This document shows, in pieces, positions 8,774 to 17,581 of a stretch of 64,000 nucleotides of DNA. The position numbers and the translations under genes are program-made. Source of the DNA: Sorangium aterium (GTDB lineage: Bacteria; Myxococcota_A; Polyangia; Polyangiales; Polyangiaceae); assembly GCF_028368935.1 (NCBI RefSeq), contig NZ_JAQNDK010000002.1, forward strand, positions 868,001 to 932,000. The letters run 5' to 3'. Each line of letters opens with the position of its first letter. Within the stretch, counting starts at the first letter, position 1. The notes beneath the pieces are model-generated. The model was given only the letters and a program-made list of their open reading frames with translations, did no database searches and was not told the DNA's origin.

Positions 8774-9395
8774 GAGGGCCCGGCACCGCTGCCCGACGTG
8801 GCTCCTGGTCGTGACGATCGATGCAGGCATCGCGCGGTGGTGCGCGCGGCCGATCGACGCGGGCCACCCCGGCTTGACGCTGACGCCGCTGGTGCTCGGG
8901 CCCGCGGGCGTCCCGGTCGTCACCGATGCCGGGCAGGCGAGGGCGGCGCCCGAGGTGGTCGTGCTCTCGGCCATGGCGCACGGGCGGGGCGAGGCGGGGG
9001 AGGCGATCGGCGTGGCGTTCCTGGGGGCGGCCGCCGGGCTCGATGAGGAGCGCCGCGCCGTCTACGGGGACCTGGTGCTATCCTCGCTGAACGCAGCGGC
9101 GAGGCGGACATTGGAGGCGATAATGAAGAGCGGATACGAGTTTCAGAGCGAATTCGCGCGCAGCTACGTGGCCAAGGGCGTGGAGAAGGGGCTGGAGCAG
9201 GGGCGGCAGCAGGGGCTCCTCGAAGGGAAGGCGCAGGCCGTGCTGGCCGTCCTCGAGGCCCGCGGGCTGGAGGTCCCTGCCGAGGTCCGGGAGCGCGTCC
9301 TCGCGAGCACGGATACCGCCGAGCTGGACCGCTGGATCCGCCGCGCTGCATCCGTCGGCGACGCCAGGGAGCTGCTCGCGACGACCGGCTCCTGA
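8774..9395 (+). pseudogene. 5'-truncated DUF4351/Rpn-type nuclease-family gene
   Basis: The C-terminal two thirds of a protein family common in Sorangium-like genomes: C-P-T-W-L-L-V-V-T-I-D-A-G, A-R-W-C-A-R-P-I-D, L-T-P-L-V-L-G-P-A-G-V-P-V-V-T-D, then V-L-S-A-M-A-H-G. The tail has the usual Q-S-E-F-A-R-S-Y-V-A-K-G-V-E-K-G-L-E-Q-G helix and a short final domain. The N-terminal nuclease half with its PD-(D/E)XK residues is absent; upstream codons read as unrelated DNA with an opposing small gene. I therefore call it truncated. The reading frame that remains is intact. Confidence 0.6.
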
Positions 9396-9525
9396 GCGCG
9401 TACAGCGTCGGGAAGCCCTCGAGCGGCAGGAGCTTCTGCGAGAGGAAGAAGACGCCCCTCTGGTGGACGTTCGAGAGCGCGTCGAACTGCGTCTCGCAGC
9501 CAGCCTGCGGGCGATCGACTCTCCT

Positions 9526-10512
9526 TCACCGCGTGCGCTTCACCGCGCCGGAGCGGGCGAGCGGCTTTGCGCTCTTCCCCTCCAGCGATCCGACGACGTT
9601 CGCCACGACGTCGCGGATGAACCGCCTCGCCGGATCGTCGTCGGTGGCGCGCAACCACAAGAGCTCGAGCTGCGCGCCCTCGAGAGAGAACGGCACGGGG
9701 ACCGCGCGCAGATGCGACCGCGCCCGGATGAGGTGGCCGGCGAGCAACGACGGCACCGTGGCCACGAGGGGAGAGCCCTCGACGAGATCCGCGATGTAGC
9801 CGAAGGAGTGCACGGAGACGCGGACCGTCCTGGCTTTGCCCAGCGCGTCTTCCACGACGCCTCGCGTGTCGCCGGCATACGAGACGACGATATGCTCCTG
9901 GGCGAAGTAAGCGCGCTCGGTGAGCGGGCGTGGGAGCCTGGTGAAGCGCCCGTCGTACAGGCAAACGAACGCCTTCGGCCCGCTCGGGTGTGCGGTGAGC
10001 GGCTGGCGGAGGATGGATTTCGGCAGCTCGTCCGCCACGGTGACGGCGAAGTCGACCTTGCTCGAGAGCAGGCTCTCCTCGACGGTCCGAAACTGCACGG
10101 GCAGCACGATGAACTGCATGCGCGGCGCCTCGGCGCGGAGCTGGGCTATCAACCTCGGGAGGATCACGGCCTCGAGCCCGTCGGCGAGCCCGAACCGGAT
10201 CGTGGCGGTCGAGAGCTTCGGATCGAAGCGCGGCGCCGCCGTCGCGGCGGCGATGAGCGGCGTGAGGTGCGCGCGCGCCGCCGCGAGCAGCTCGGCGCCG
10301 CGCGCCGTCAGCGCGACGCCGCGACCCTGACGGGTGATGAGCTCAGCGCCGACGAAGGTCGCGAGCCTCCGCATCGAGGCGCTCACGGCCGGCTGCGTCA
10401 CGTAGAGGCGCGACGCAGCGCGCGTGAGGCTCCCTTCCTCCGCGACCACCACGAACACGCGGAGCAGGTTCAGGTCGAGATCGCGACCATAACCGTCGTT
10501 TATGTTCCCCAT
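9526..10512 (-). CDS. LysR-family transcriptional regulator
   Basis: A 328-aa regulator of typical LysR length. The N-terminal winged HTH is clear: D-L-N-L-L-R-V-F-V-V-V-A-E-E-G-S-L-T then A-A-S-R-L-Y-V-T-Q-P-A-V-S (residues about 12-45). The remainder fits the periplasmic-binding-protein-like effector domain. I choose ATG 10512 over the GTG at 10515. It is divergent from an SDR gene with about 118 bp between, the usual setting in which a LysR protein controls its neighbour and itself. The co-inducer cannot be told from sequence. Confidence 0.9.
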   Translation of the reverse strand: MGNINDGYGRDLDLNLLRVFVVVAEEGSLTRAASRLYVTQPAVSASMRRLATFVGAELITRQGRGVALTARGAELLAAARAHLTPLIAAATAAPRFDPKLSTATIRFGLADGLEAVILPRLIAQLRAEAPRMQFIVLPVQFRTVEESLLSSKVDFAVTVADELPKSILRQPLTAHPSGPKAFVCLYDGRFTRLPRPLTERAYFAQEHIVVSYAGDTRGVVEDALGKARTVRVSVHSFGYIADLVEGSPLVATVPSLLAGHLIRARSHLRAVPVPFSLEGAQLELLWLRATDDDPARRFIRDVVANVVGSLEGKSAKPLARSGAVKRTR

Positions 10513-10630
10513 CACGACTATCCATTAGCATTTCTGTTTGCTCCGCCGTACTCCTTTCCGTGGGTCGCGGCGCCGGCGGAGGCGTCGAACGCGTGAACGC
10601 TCCCTCGGAGCTCGAAGAAGAGGTCCAATC

Positions 10631-11419
10631 ATGAAACTCCAAGGCAACACCATCCTCATCACCGGTGGAAGCGGCGGCATCGGCTTCGAGCTCGCGTCGC
10701 AGCTCCTCCGCCGTGGCAACACGGTCATCGTGACAGGCCGCGACCAAGGCGCGCTCGACGCCGCGCGGCGGAGGCTGCCTGGGCTATGGACCCTCCGGAG
10801 CGACGTGCGAGACCCGCACGCGATCGCGGCCCTCCACGAGCGCGTGATGAAGGACTTCCCCGCGATGAACGTCCTCATCAACAACGCAGGGATCATGCGC
10901 AAGGTCAACCTGCAGACCTTCGGCGCCGATCTCCAGGGCATCACGGAGGAGATCGAGATCAACCTGAGCGGTTCGATCCGGATGGTGATGCAGTTTCTCC
11001 CGCACCTCAAGGCCCAGTCCCACGCGGCGATCGTCAACGTGTCGTCGGGGCTCGCCTTCAACCCCTACCCGATCGCTCCGATCTACGGCGCGACGAAGGC
11101 GGGGATCCACTCGTTCACGCAGTCGCTGCGCGTCCAGCTCAAGCAGACGAACGTCAAGGTCTTCGAGCTGGCACCTCCGGCGGTGGACACGCCCCTGAAC
11201 CACACGTTCGCCGACGAGCTCCGGGGCACGCCGCTCATGAGCGTCACGAAGCTCGTCGATGAGGCCCTGAAGGGGATCGAGAGAGACCGCCCGGAGATCC
11301 GCGTCGGCTTCGCGAACGTCTCCAAGCTCATGAGCCGCATCGCGCCGGGCTTCATCCTCAAGCAGCTCAGCAAGCCGGTCGATCAGATGCTCGCGCAGAT
11401 GAAGCAGCTGAGCAGCTAG
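10631..11419 (+). CDS. Short-chain dehydrogenase/reductase (DltE-like)
   Basis: A 262-aa classical SDR. The nucleotide-binding motif T-G-G-S-G-G-I-G lies at residues 11-18, N-N-A-G at about 86-89, the catalytic Ser in V-N-V-S-S-G near 139, and Y-G-A-T-K near 152-156. The pattern (I-L-I-T-G-G-S-G-G-I-G-F-E-L-A) is that of the DltE subgroup, oxidoreductases of unknown substrate. The start ATG follows a purine-rich GAAGAGG. It is divergent from the LysR gene, its probable regulator, and followed after 112 bp by an alpha/beta hydrolase. Confidence 0.9.
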   Translation: MKLQGNTILITGGSGGIGFELASQLLRRGNTVIVTGRDQGALDAARRRLPGLWTLRSDVRDPHAIAALHERVMKDFPAMNVLINNAGIMRKVNLQTFGADLQGITEEIEINLSGSIRMVMQFLPHLKAQSHAAIVNVSSGLAFNPYPIAPIYGATKAGIHSFTQSLRVQLKQTNVKVFELAPPAVDTPLNHTFADELRGTPLMSVTKLVDEALKGIERDRPEIRVGFANVSKLMSRIAPGFILKQLSKPVDQMLAQMKQLSS

Positions 11420-11531
11420 AAGCCCATGGATGGATGCCGCGCGGGGCAGGCGGGACGAGGAGCCCTCGCCGGCGCTGCGCAAGCCTGGTTCATCGGCCGC
11501 CGTGTCACAAAGGGCCGGGAAGGAGCGCGCG

Positions 11532-12449
11532 ATGGTGACGGAAGCACGAAGCGGCCGAGTGGGCCGCTCCTCGACATCGAAAGAACCCTACGCGGCGGGC
11601 GCCGTGACCTCCAGGGACGGCACCACGATCGGCTACCGCCAGATCGGCCGAGGTCCCGGCGTCATCCTGGTGCAAGGAGCGATGGGGACCGCCGCCAACT
11701 ACGACCAGCTCGCGAGGGCCCTGGCCGACGACTTCACGGTCTACCTCCCTGACCGGCGGGGGCGGGGCATGAGCCCGCGGGAGTACGACGCTGGGCACTC
11801 CATCGAGAGAGAGGTCGAGGATCTCGATGGCCTCCTCTCACGAAGCGGCGCAGAGCTCGTGTTCGGGCTCAGCTCGGGAGCGATCATCACGCTCGAGGCC
11901 GCGCGCGCCTTGCCCTCCGTCCGCAAGGCGGCTGTCTACGAGCCCCCGTTTTATCTCGAGGGAGTGCCAATTGATGAGATCGCTCGCTTCAACGACGAGA
12001 TCCGCCGCGGGCAGCTGGCCTCGGCGCTCGTCACGGTGAGCAACATCGTGCGTCTCGCCCCTGGGTTCCTCGCCGCGGTCCCGCGCCCGCTGCTCGCGCT
12101 GGCGACGAGGGGATTTCTCCGCCTGGACGACAGGAGGGGCTCGGGGCAGTACGCGCCGGTGCGCGAGTTGCTCCCGGCGATGCGCTTCGATTTCAAGATG
12201 GTCGTCGACAGGGGAGGAAGCATCACCTCGTTCAAGGCCGTCGAAGCCGAGATCCTCCTGCTCGGAGGCACGAAGAGCCCAAGGTATCTGAAGAACGCCC
12301 TCGATGCGCTGGGGACGATCCTCCCCAGGGTCCAGCGGACAGAGCTCGAAGGCGTCGGTCACGAGGCTCCCTGGAACGCCGATCGGGGAGGGAGCCCTGA
12401 GCTCGTCGCGCGATCCCTGCGCGGGTTTTTCAGGGAAGACCGCGCCTGA
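11532..12449 (+). CDS. Alpha/beta hydrolase
   Basis: A 305-aa alpha/beta-hydrolase-fold protein. The segment G-V-I-L-V-Q-G-A-M-G replaces the usual HG oxyanion motif, D-R-R-G-R-G-M-S-P follows, the nucleophile elbow is G-L-S-S-G-A, and G-V-G-H-E-A-P-W near the end gives the catalytic His. I place the start at ATG 11532 behind GGAAGGAG. The longer frame to 11430 has no ribosome site. The substrate is unknown; family members include esterases and haloperoxidase-like enzymes. It probably belongs with the SDR upstream. Confidence 0.8.
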   Translation: MVTEARSGRVGRSSTSKEPYAAGAVTSRDGTTIGYRQIGRGPGVILVQGAMGTAANYDQLARALADDFTVYLPDRRGRGMSPREYDAGHSIEREVEDLDGLLSRSGAELVFGLSSGAIITLEAARALPSVRKAAVYEPPFYLEGVPIDEIARFNDEIRRGQLASALVTVSNIVRLAPGFLAAVPRPLLALATRGFLRLDDRRGSGQYAPVRELLPAMRFDFKMVVDRGGSITSFKAVEAEILLLGGTKSPRYLKNALDALGTILPRVQRTELEGVGHEAPWNADRGGSPELVARSLRGFFREDRA

Positions 12450-12815
12450 GCTCAGCGAGAACCTCTTCCGACACTACCCCGACCTCGGTCGGTCGCTCCG
12501 ACGAGCTCGATGCGGCTCCACACGTCGCCCTCACACGAACCCTCGGCTTCGATCCAAGCGCGGCAGAGCTCACACTCGGTGTCAGCACCAGCGCTCCGTC
12601 GGTCGCATCTTTCGTGGCATCTTGAACGGTTCGCGACCTGGGCGCCACGCGGCTCCGCCTCGCGCGCCGCCTGTTCGCGTCGCGGATCCGTCCCAGCTCC
12701 GTTGCGACCGGCTCAGCGGACTTCGGCCTGCGTGTGCCGCGCTGGCGGAAGGTCCCGACGCCACCGTCCGCCGCAGCAGGGCCCGGCGTCGCCCCCGACG
12801 CCGATCCGTGCCAGG
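12450..12815. other. Intergenic stretch, nothing recognised
   Basis: About 365 bases between two same-strand hydrolase genes. Open frames on both strands are low-complexity and lack family features. It probably holds the promoter of the lipase-like gene. Confidence 0.35.
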
Positions 12816-13787
12816 ATGCGGCCGGATCGTCGCATGGGAAGCCACCTGGAGCGGGTCGTCGGGGTGCTCAACGGGGTCCTCGGCGACTACCTGAAGCGGA
12901 CCAGCAACGGCCTCGCGACCGCGATGCAGCTCGTCCGCGACGGGCACCCCGTGCCGCTTGCCAGGGCATTTCCCGCGGCCGTCTCTGCCCAGGCCACGCC
13001 CCGCGTCGTTGTGCTCGTGCACGGGCTGATGAGCACCGAGGAAGTCTGGACGATGCCCGACGGCGAGACCTACGGATCGCTCCTTGCGCGCGACCTCGGG
13101 TACACGCCGCTTTATGTGCGGTACAACAGCGGCCTCCGTGTCTCCGAGAACGGCGAGGCCCTGGATGTCCTCCTCGAACAGCTCGTCTCTGCCTATCCTG
13201 TCGCCGTGGAGGAGCTGGTCCTCATCAGCCACAGCATGGGCGGCCTCGTCGCGCGCAGCGCCGCGCACGCGGCGAGCGACAAGGATCGACGGTGGCTGCC
13301 CCTCGTCAAGCGGGCCTTCTATCTCGGCACACCGCACCTCGGCGCCCCGCTGGAGCGCTTTGGCAACGTGGTCACGTGGGCGCTCGCGAGCATCGACAAT
13401 CCGTACACGAAGCTCATCGCCGACATCGTCAACCTCCGCAGCGGCGGGATGAAAGACCTGGCTTATGCCAATCTCCGCCGCGAGGACTGGGAGGGCGCCA
13501 GCGCGAACGCGCTGCTCCAGAATCGCCGCCATCCCGTGCCCCTGCTCCCCCACATTCGCCATCATCTCATCGCCGGCGCGCTCACGGCCGACCCGACGCT
13601 CTCCCTCCTGTTCGGGGACGCGATGGTCTCGCTGCGGAGCGCCACGGGGCGGGCGGTCGCCGAGGACCGGTGCTCGCCCTTCCCTCAAGAGCACGCGCGG
13701 ATCATGCCGTCGCTCGGACACCTGCGCCTGGCTCACGACCCGGACGTCTACGCGCAGATCCGCGCGTGGTGCGAGGAGGTGGTGTGA
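12816..13787 (+). CDS. PGAP1/lipase-type alpha/beta hydrolase
   Basis: A protein of about 323 aa with a lipase-like alpha/beta hydrolase core: V-V-L-V-H-G-L-M-S (oxyanion strand), nucleophile elbow I-S-H-S-M-G-G-L-V, L-G-T-P-H-L-G-A-P typical of PGAP1/triacylglycerol lipase-like enzymes, and a late His in S-L-G-H-L-R-L. No signal peptide is visible. Starts at ATG 12816 or ATG 12834 are both possible. The stop overlaps the start of the next gene (TGATG), so the two are translationally coupled. Confidence 0.8.
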   Translation: MRPDRRMGSHLERVVGVLNGVLGDYLKRTSNGLATAMQLVRDGHPVPLARAFPAAVSAQATPRVVVLVHGLMSTEEVWTMPDGETYGSLLARDLGYTPLYVRYNSGLRVSENGEALDVLLEQLVSAYPVAVEELVLISHSMGGLVARSAAHAASDKDRRWLPLVKRAFYLGTPHLGAPLERFGNVVTWALASIDNPYTKLIADIVNLRSGGMKDLAYANLRREDWEGASANALLQNRRHPVPLLPHIRHHLIAGALTADPTLSLLFGDAMVSLRSATGRAVAEDRCSPFPQEHARIMPSLGHLRLAHDPDVYAQIRAWCEEVV

Positions 13788-14128
13788 TGGACCGGTGGCG
13801 CGGCTTGAAGGACCTCGTGCAGGACGCGGTCGACCACGGCTCCCGGCGCGTGGAGCGCCTCCAGAAGCACGCGGCGAAGCTGCCCTTCGACCTGCTGGAG
13901 CAGATTCCCCCGATCCAGGCGCCCGTGAGGGGGATCCGACTCATCCACGATACGACGCTGTCCGGCGTCCACGGGGCGATCCGCCTCGTCAACCGCGCTG
14001 TGGGGGGCGCGGTGGATGTGGTCCTCTTTCTCGTGGAGCAGAAGGCACGGCCGGCGGAGCCGCCGGCCGGCAGCGCGGGCGCCGCGCCGGACGCGCCCTC
14101 CGGGAGCTCGGACGACAAGGCGATTTGA
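13787..14128 (+). CDS. Hypothetical protein coupled to the lipase-like gene
   Basis: A 113-aa protein of unknown function whose ATG overlaps the lipase stop codon. The first part is amphipathic and basic (W-R-G-L-K-D-L-V-Q-D-A-V-D-H-G). The middle contains a moderately hydrophobic stretch (V-G-G-A-V-D-V-V-L-F-L-V) that could touch a membrane. The tail is Ala/Gly/Ser-rich and probably disordered. Coupling suggests it works with the hydrolase, perhaps as an anchor or chaperone, but that is inference. Confidence 0.6.
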   Translation: MDRWRGLKDLVQDAVDHGSRRVERLQKHAAKLPFDLLEQIPPIQAPVRGIRLIHDTTLSGVHGAIRLVNRAVGGAVDVVLFLVEQKARPAEPPAGSAGAAPDAPSGSSDDKAI

Positions 14129-14161
14129 GCGCTGTGAAAACCTGCAAGCGGCTCGGAGGCG

Positions 14162-15265
14162 TCAAGCCCGGCGCGTGTTCCTCGCGCCGCCTGCCTGTGC
14201 TGGGCGCGTGTTCCTCGCGCCGCCTGCCTGTGCTGGGCGCGTGTTCGCCGCGCCGCCCGCCTGTGCTGGGCGCGTGTTGGCCGCGCCGCCCGCCTGTGCT
14301 GGGCGCGTGTTGGCCGCGCCGCCCGCCTGTGCTCCCTGAGCGTTCCGGCGCGCGCGGTCTCGCGGGCCGCTCGGTAGAATCACCACCTCGACCTTGCGAG
14401 GCGGGGACGATACGCCCCGCATGCTCAGCCCCTGCGTCTCACGGCGGCGGCGCTCGTCGCGGTTGGCATCGCCGATGAGCTCCAGGACCGCCTCGGTGTC
14501 GACCCGCTTCGAAGACGCCCGGAAACGGCCGCTCAGCCGTGTCTCGGGCGTGAGCTGGCTGCACGAGTAGAGCTCCCACATCTCCTGCGCGTAAGGGCGG
14601 GGCTGTCGATTGGGAGCGAACCGAGAGAGGAAGCGCTGGAGGTTGTCGACGTCGCGCAGCAGCAGCTTTCGCGCGTTCTGATTGCTGGAAGCGTCCACTG
14701 CCTGCGGGAAATCGATGATGACCGGCCCGTCCGCCCCCATCAGCACGTTGAAGTCGGACAGATCGCCGTGCACGACCCCGGCGCTCAGCATCCGGACCGC
14801 TTCTGCCAGCAATCGGTCGAAGACCCACACCGCCTCGTCGGGGTTCAGGCGCACTTCGGCGAGCCGCGGGGCCGGGCCGCCGTCGGCGCCGGTGATGAGC
14901 TCCATGATCAGCACACCGTCAATGAAATGGTGGGGTATCGGGACGCGCACCCCCGCGCCGCGCAGGCGGAAGATCATGTCCACCTCGGTCGATCTCCAGG
15001 CCGCTTCGTCCTGCGCACGACCATGGCGCGAGCGCTTGTTGATCGCGCGCTGATCGCGGCTGTTGCGCACCTTGCGCCCCTCCGTGTACTCCGCCCGGTT
15101 CTTGAAGGTCCGGTCCTGCGCCTCTTTGTAGACCTTGGCCACCCGAAGCTCGCCGCCGGAGCGCACCAGGAAGACCTCCGCTTCCTTGCCGCTCATCAGC
15201 GGGCGCACGACCTCCTCGATGAGCCCTTCGTCGGCCAGAGACATCAGGCTGCTGGGAATTCGCAT
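14162..15265 (-). CDS. RIO1-type serine kinase with tandem-repeat C-terminal tail
   Basis: A 367-aa RIO-family protein kinase/ATPase. The loop S-G-K-E-A-E-V-F-L-V lies near residue 25, the ATP-binding Lys in R-V-A-K-V-Y-K, and the hinge M-E-L-I near 120. The catalytic V-V-H-G-D-L-S-D-F-N-V-L lies near 165 and the metal-binding I-I-D-F-P-Q near 183. RIO1 acts in small-subunit ribosome maturation in archaea and eukaryotes; the role of bacterial copies is poorly known. The last 55 residues are five copies of an 11-residue unit (A-Q-A-G-G-A-A/R-N-T-R-P) from a 33-bp repeat, basic and probably disordered. Confidence 0.9.
   Translation of the reverse strand: MRIPSSLMSLADEGLIEEVVRPLMSGKEAEVFLVRSGGELRVAKVYKEAQDRTFKNRAEYTEGRKVRNSRDQRAINKRSRHGRAQDEAAWRSTEVDMIFRLRGAGVRVPIPHHFIDGVLIMELITGADGGPAPRLAEVRLNPDEAVWVFDRLLAEAVRMLSAGVVHGDLSDFNVLMGADGPVIIDFPQAVDASSNQNARKLLLRDVDNLQRFLSRFAPNRQPRPYAQEMWELYSCSQLTPETRLSGRFRASSKRVDTEAVLELIGDANRDERRRRETQGLSMRGVSSPPRKVEVVILPSGPRDRARRNAQGAQAGGAANTRPAQAGGAANTRPAQAGGAANTRPAQAGGARNTRPAQAGGARNTRRA
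14172..14333. repeat. 33-bp tandem repeat, about five copies
   Basis: Copies begin at 14172, 14205, 14238, 14271 and 14304, each starting CGCGTGTT. The period is 33 bp, so the frame of the overlapping RIO-type kinase is kept and each copy adds 11 residues. Copies 1-2 and copies 3-5 form two sequence subtypes, consistent with recent stepwise duplication. Confidence 0.9.
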
Positions 15266-15404
15266 CTCGTTCTTGCTTCTCCGCCGGGGATCGTTCGCCG
15301 CATTTTAGCCGCACCGCCTGGGGCGCCGCAACTGGATTGGTCCTCGCCGCTTCCGCGGACACCCCGGACGACGCCAGAGAGCAGGAATGGGACGGTGAAA
15401 GAGG

Positions 15405-15540
15405 AGGGTGTTCACGCCCGAGCCGAAGGCGGAGGTGTTACGGCTGGCGAAGCTGGGCGACCGGAGCATCGGCCAGGTGGCGACGGACCTCGACCTGACC
15501 GAGACGGCGCTGCGCAGCTGGATCAGGCGTGCGGAGGGGA
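15405..15540 (+). mobile_element. IS3-family orfA fragment
   Basis: The plus strand encodes the N-terminal HTH of an IS3-type transposase A protein: F-T-P-E-P-K-A-E-V-L-R-L-A-K-L, S-I-G-Q-V-A-T-D-L-D-L-T-E-T-A-L-R-S-W. The similarity stops abruptly after about 45 residues and no orfB follows. It is a dead fragment beginning the IS-remnant cluster downstream of the RIO kinase. Confidence 0.65.
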
Positions 15541-15705
15541 TAAGACGAACAAGGGCGATCGCGGGGAGGAGGGGCAACGGCTGCGAAGTTGTCGAAGCGT
15601 GCTTCCAAGGATTCCGTTGTGCCCGAAGCGCCGGAACGCCGCGGGGCCGGTACGGCGGACGCAGGCCCGCCTGGGGCGTGGTCCTGCCCGGTCACTGTCC
15701 CGAGG

Positions 15706-15930
15706 TCACGCCGCCTCGAACTCCCCCGGAGCCCTTGCGGCTGCGATGGGTGGGGCGCGTGCCGGTAAACCCACGTGCTCAAGGATGGCGACGATCGCCG
15801 TCGGCTCGGTGATCTCGGGCAGGATCCTTCGCCGCCCACCGCGCGGGCAGGCGAGCACGTCTTCGAGAAAACGCGGCGCAGCAGCGAGGCCCAGTCGATG
15901 CGCGCGTACGCTGCGGCATAACGCCGGCGC
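15706..15930 (-). mobile_element. IS91-type transposase C-terminal fragment (frameshifted)
   Basis: On the minus strand, I-D-W-A-S-L-L-R-R-V-F in one frame continues as D-V-L-A-C-P-R-G-G-R, I-T-E-P-T-A-I-V-A-I-L-E-H-V-G-L-P in another. This is the familiar zinc-ribbon tail of IS91-type transposases. The ribbon Cys pair is damaged (C-P-R-G-G instead of C-P-R-C-G-G) and the frame is broken near 15865, so it is inactive. Confidence 0.65.
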
Positions 15931-16108
15931 CGAGGTTGGTATGCGGTCGCGTCGCCGCCGCCGGCGGGGCTGTCGAGGCGCGTTGCTTGGGCCGGTCGTG
16001 CTCCGCCAGGCTTGGCGACGTCGTTGTGCATTTGCTTTTGGCGGCCTTGCTCTTGGCCGCCTTGTGGTCTGCGGAGTTCGGGCTCGTCGCGACAGCCCGT
16101 GCGCACGG

Positions 16109-16396
16109 TCACGCCCGCATGGACATTGAAGCCGCGTTCTTCCGCGCTCCACGCGCGCTTGGCTCGTGGGCGACCGGTTCCGGTGCGACGGGCGATGCGT
16201 CGGTCACCACGTGGACCGGTAGGAAGTGCGGCGCCTCCGTTGACGACGGCGGCGGAGCCCCGTCTGATCGCAGCTTCCAGCGCCGCGAGTACAGCTGCTT
16301 CGGCTTGTACCCTTCATGCCGCGCGAACTTCTCGGCGCTTTGCCCGCTGCGCTCCCATCGCCCCACCCGCTCGGCCCACTCTGCCTTCGTCGCCAT
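16109..16396 (-). mobile_element. IS66-family accessory protein TnpA-like fragment
   Basis: A 95-residue frame starting M-A-T-K-A-E-W-A-E-R-V-G-R-W-E-R-S-G-Q-S-A-E-K-F-A-R-type sequence, the pattern of the IS66 first open frame (a small HTH protein). TnpB and the large TnpC that normally follow are absent, so the element is incomplete. It abuts the IS91-type fragment and borders the low-GC three-gene operon. Confidence 0.7.
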
Positions 16397-16525
16397 CGCT
16401 TCCTCCTTCGTCGCGATGGGAACTGGTAACCGGCCCCGACCGGGTGGTCATGATGGCGTTGGTCGAGCGGTTACCGTCGGCTGAGGAGACGGGGTAGGAT
16501 TCTCCGGTGATTTGTTGAATGAATT

Positions 16526-17407
16526 TCAACCTTTTTTCTCCTGCCCAGGGACCGTTTCGGGACTCTGTAGCACAGATTCGTCGAGAACAAAACGGACTGG
16601 CCTCCCATCGAGCGTTGGAGCTCCGAACTCAACTCGCCGATTACTCGGTGCCAGGAGCCTGCCTTGGGTCAAAGCATGTTCTGCGAAAGCGCGAGTGTTT
16701 TCGATTTTGGCTGAGACCGAGCTGGATGCGCTGCTCTCGGAGTTTGTGGTTGGAAATTTGGTTGAAAGAAACTCAGGGTCAAGGAAATGCATCGGATCTG
16801 CGAGCCAGTTTAGAGCGAGCTGGCAGTCAAGGCGAGGTGAGTGGGCGGACTTTATCGGCACCGCATAGGGAACAACGAGAGGTGCAATCGCTTGACGTAG
16901 ACCGATATCGCCCAGATAAGACGACATCGATGGGGCCAGGCCGGCACCGGCCCATTCCTGCGCTCCTTCGAGAAGGTGAGCCTCGAGTAGGGCGGGCCCC
17001 AATATAACGCGATCCGTCTCGTTTACAAGCAATTCACCAGTCGCGATGGCACCACGCATAGGGAACTCATGAATGATTGAGTAGAATAGAAGGTGATGCG
17101 CATTCCAAAGAAATCGCACGATGTCGGCGGGTTGGCGGGCGGCAGTGTACATGAAGAACGTGTCTGATACGTGAATTAGTTTGGGCGGTCCAGCTCCAAG
17201 CTCACCGAAGCTATCGAATCGAGCGTCCGCTGTTCCGACGGAGCGCGCTATTCGTGCGAGCGTTTCGACGTGTTTGGCAAGTTCGACCAAGTGACCATGG
17301 CCGTCGACCATCATCTGCTTGAAGCCGAGAATGTCGAAGACCCCAACGATGGCTTCTGTGGAGTGGAGCCAGTTTTGAGAAAGCGGTCCCGTTTGAATGA
17401 TTTTCAT
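16526..17407 (-). CDS. Class III nucleotidyl-cyclase-like protein, third gene of the low-GC operon
   Basis: A protein of about 293 aa from ATG 17407; a longer frame from GTG 17575 is open but its extra residues look non-conserved. Near residue 23, V-F-D-I-L-G-F-K matches the first metal-binding Asp of class III cyclases (F-x-D-I-x-G-F). Near 79, L-I-H-V-S-D-T-F-F fits the second Asp. Near 116, M-R-G-A-I-A-T-G fits the following strand, and I-L-G-P-A-L-L-E-A-H a later helix. The rest is unrecognised and no membrane segment is seen. Cyclase-type proteins in low-GC islands can make signals for anti-phage systems (Pycsar), but no TIR or membrane effector is beside it. The product is unknown and catalysis is inferred. 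Confidence 0.55.
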   Translation of the reverse strand: MKIIQTGPLSQNWLHSTEAIVGVFDILGFKQMMVDGHGHLVELAKHVETLARIARSVGTADARFDSFGELGAGPPKLIHVSDTFFMYTAARQPADIVRFLWNAHHLLFYSIIHEFPMRGAIATGELLVNETDRVILGPALLEAHLLEGAQEWAGAGLAPSMSSYLGDIGLRQAIAPLVVPYAVPIKSAHSPRLDCQLALNWLADPMHFLDPEFLSTKFPTTNSESSASSSVSAKIENTRAFAEHALTQGRLLAPSNRRVEFGAPTLDGRPVRFVLDESVLQSPETVPGQEKKG

Positions 17408-17581
17408 GTCGACTCTCTCGTTTGTCTCATGATGCGGAACTTGTTCCAGCTGTAAATGAGCCTGACGTCGCGATCGGTACCCCATCGCCGCGGCGCGCAA
17501 GAAGAGATGGCTGACCAGGCGGCGCGGGTCGCAGACCCACGCCGCCTGGTTGTCGGATCCATCGCTGAGTTGCACGGCGGC

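Noticed and set aside
9397-9512. Minus-strand segment reading F-D-A-L-S-N-V-H-Q-R-G-V-F-F-L-S-Q-K
   Set aside because: It reads like a short protein fragment but is closed by stops and matches no family I know; too little for a pseudogene call.
17408-17575. N-terminal extension of the cyclase-like protein from a GTG start
   Set aside because: No ribosome site and unlike the rest in composition; the domain starts soon after ATG 17407.
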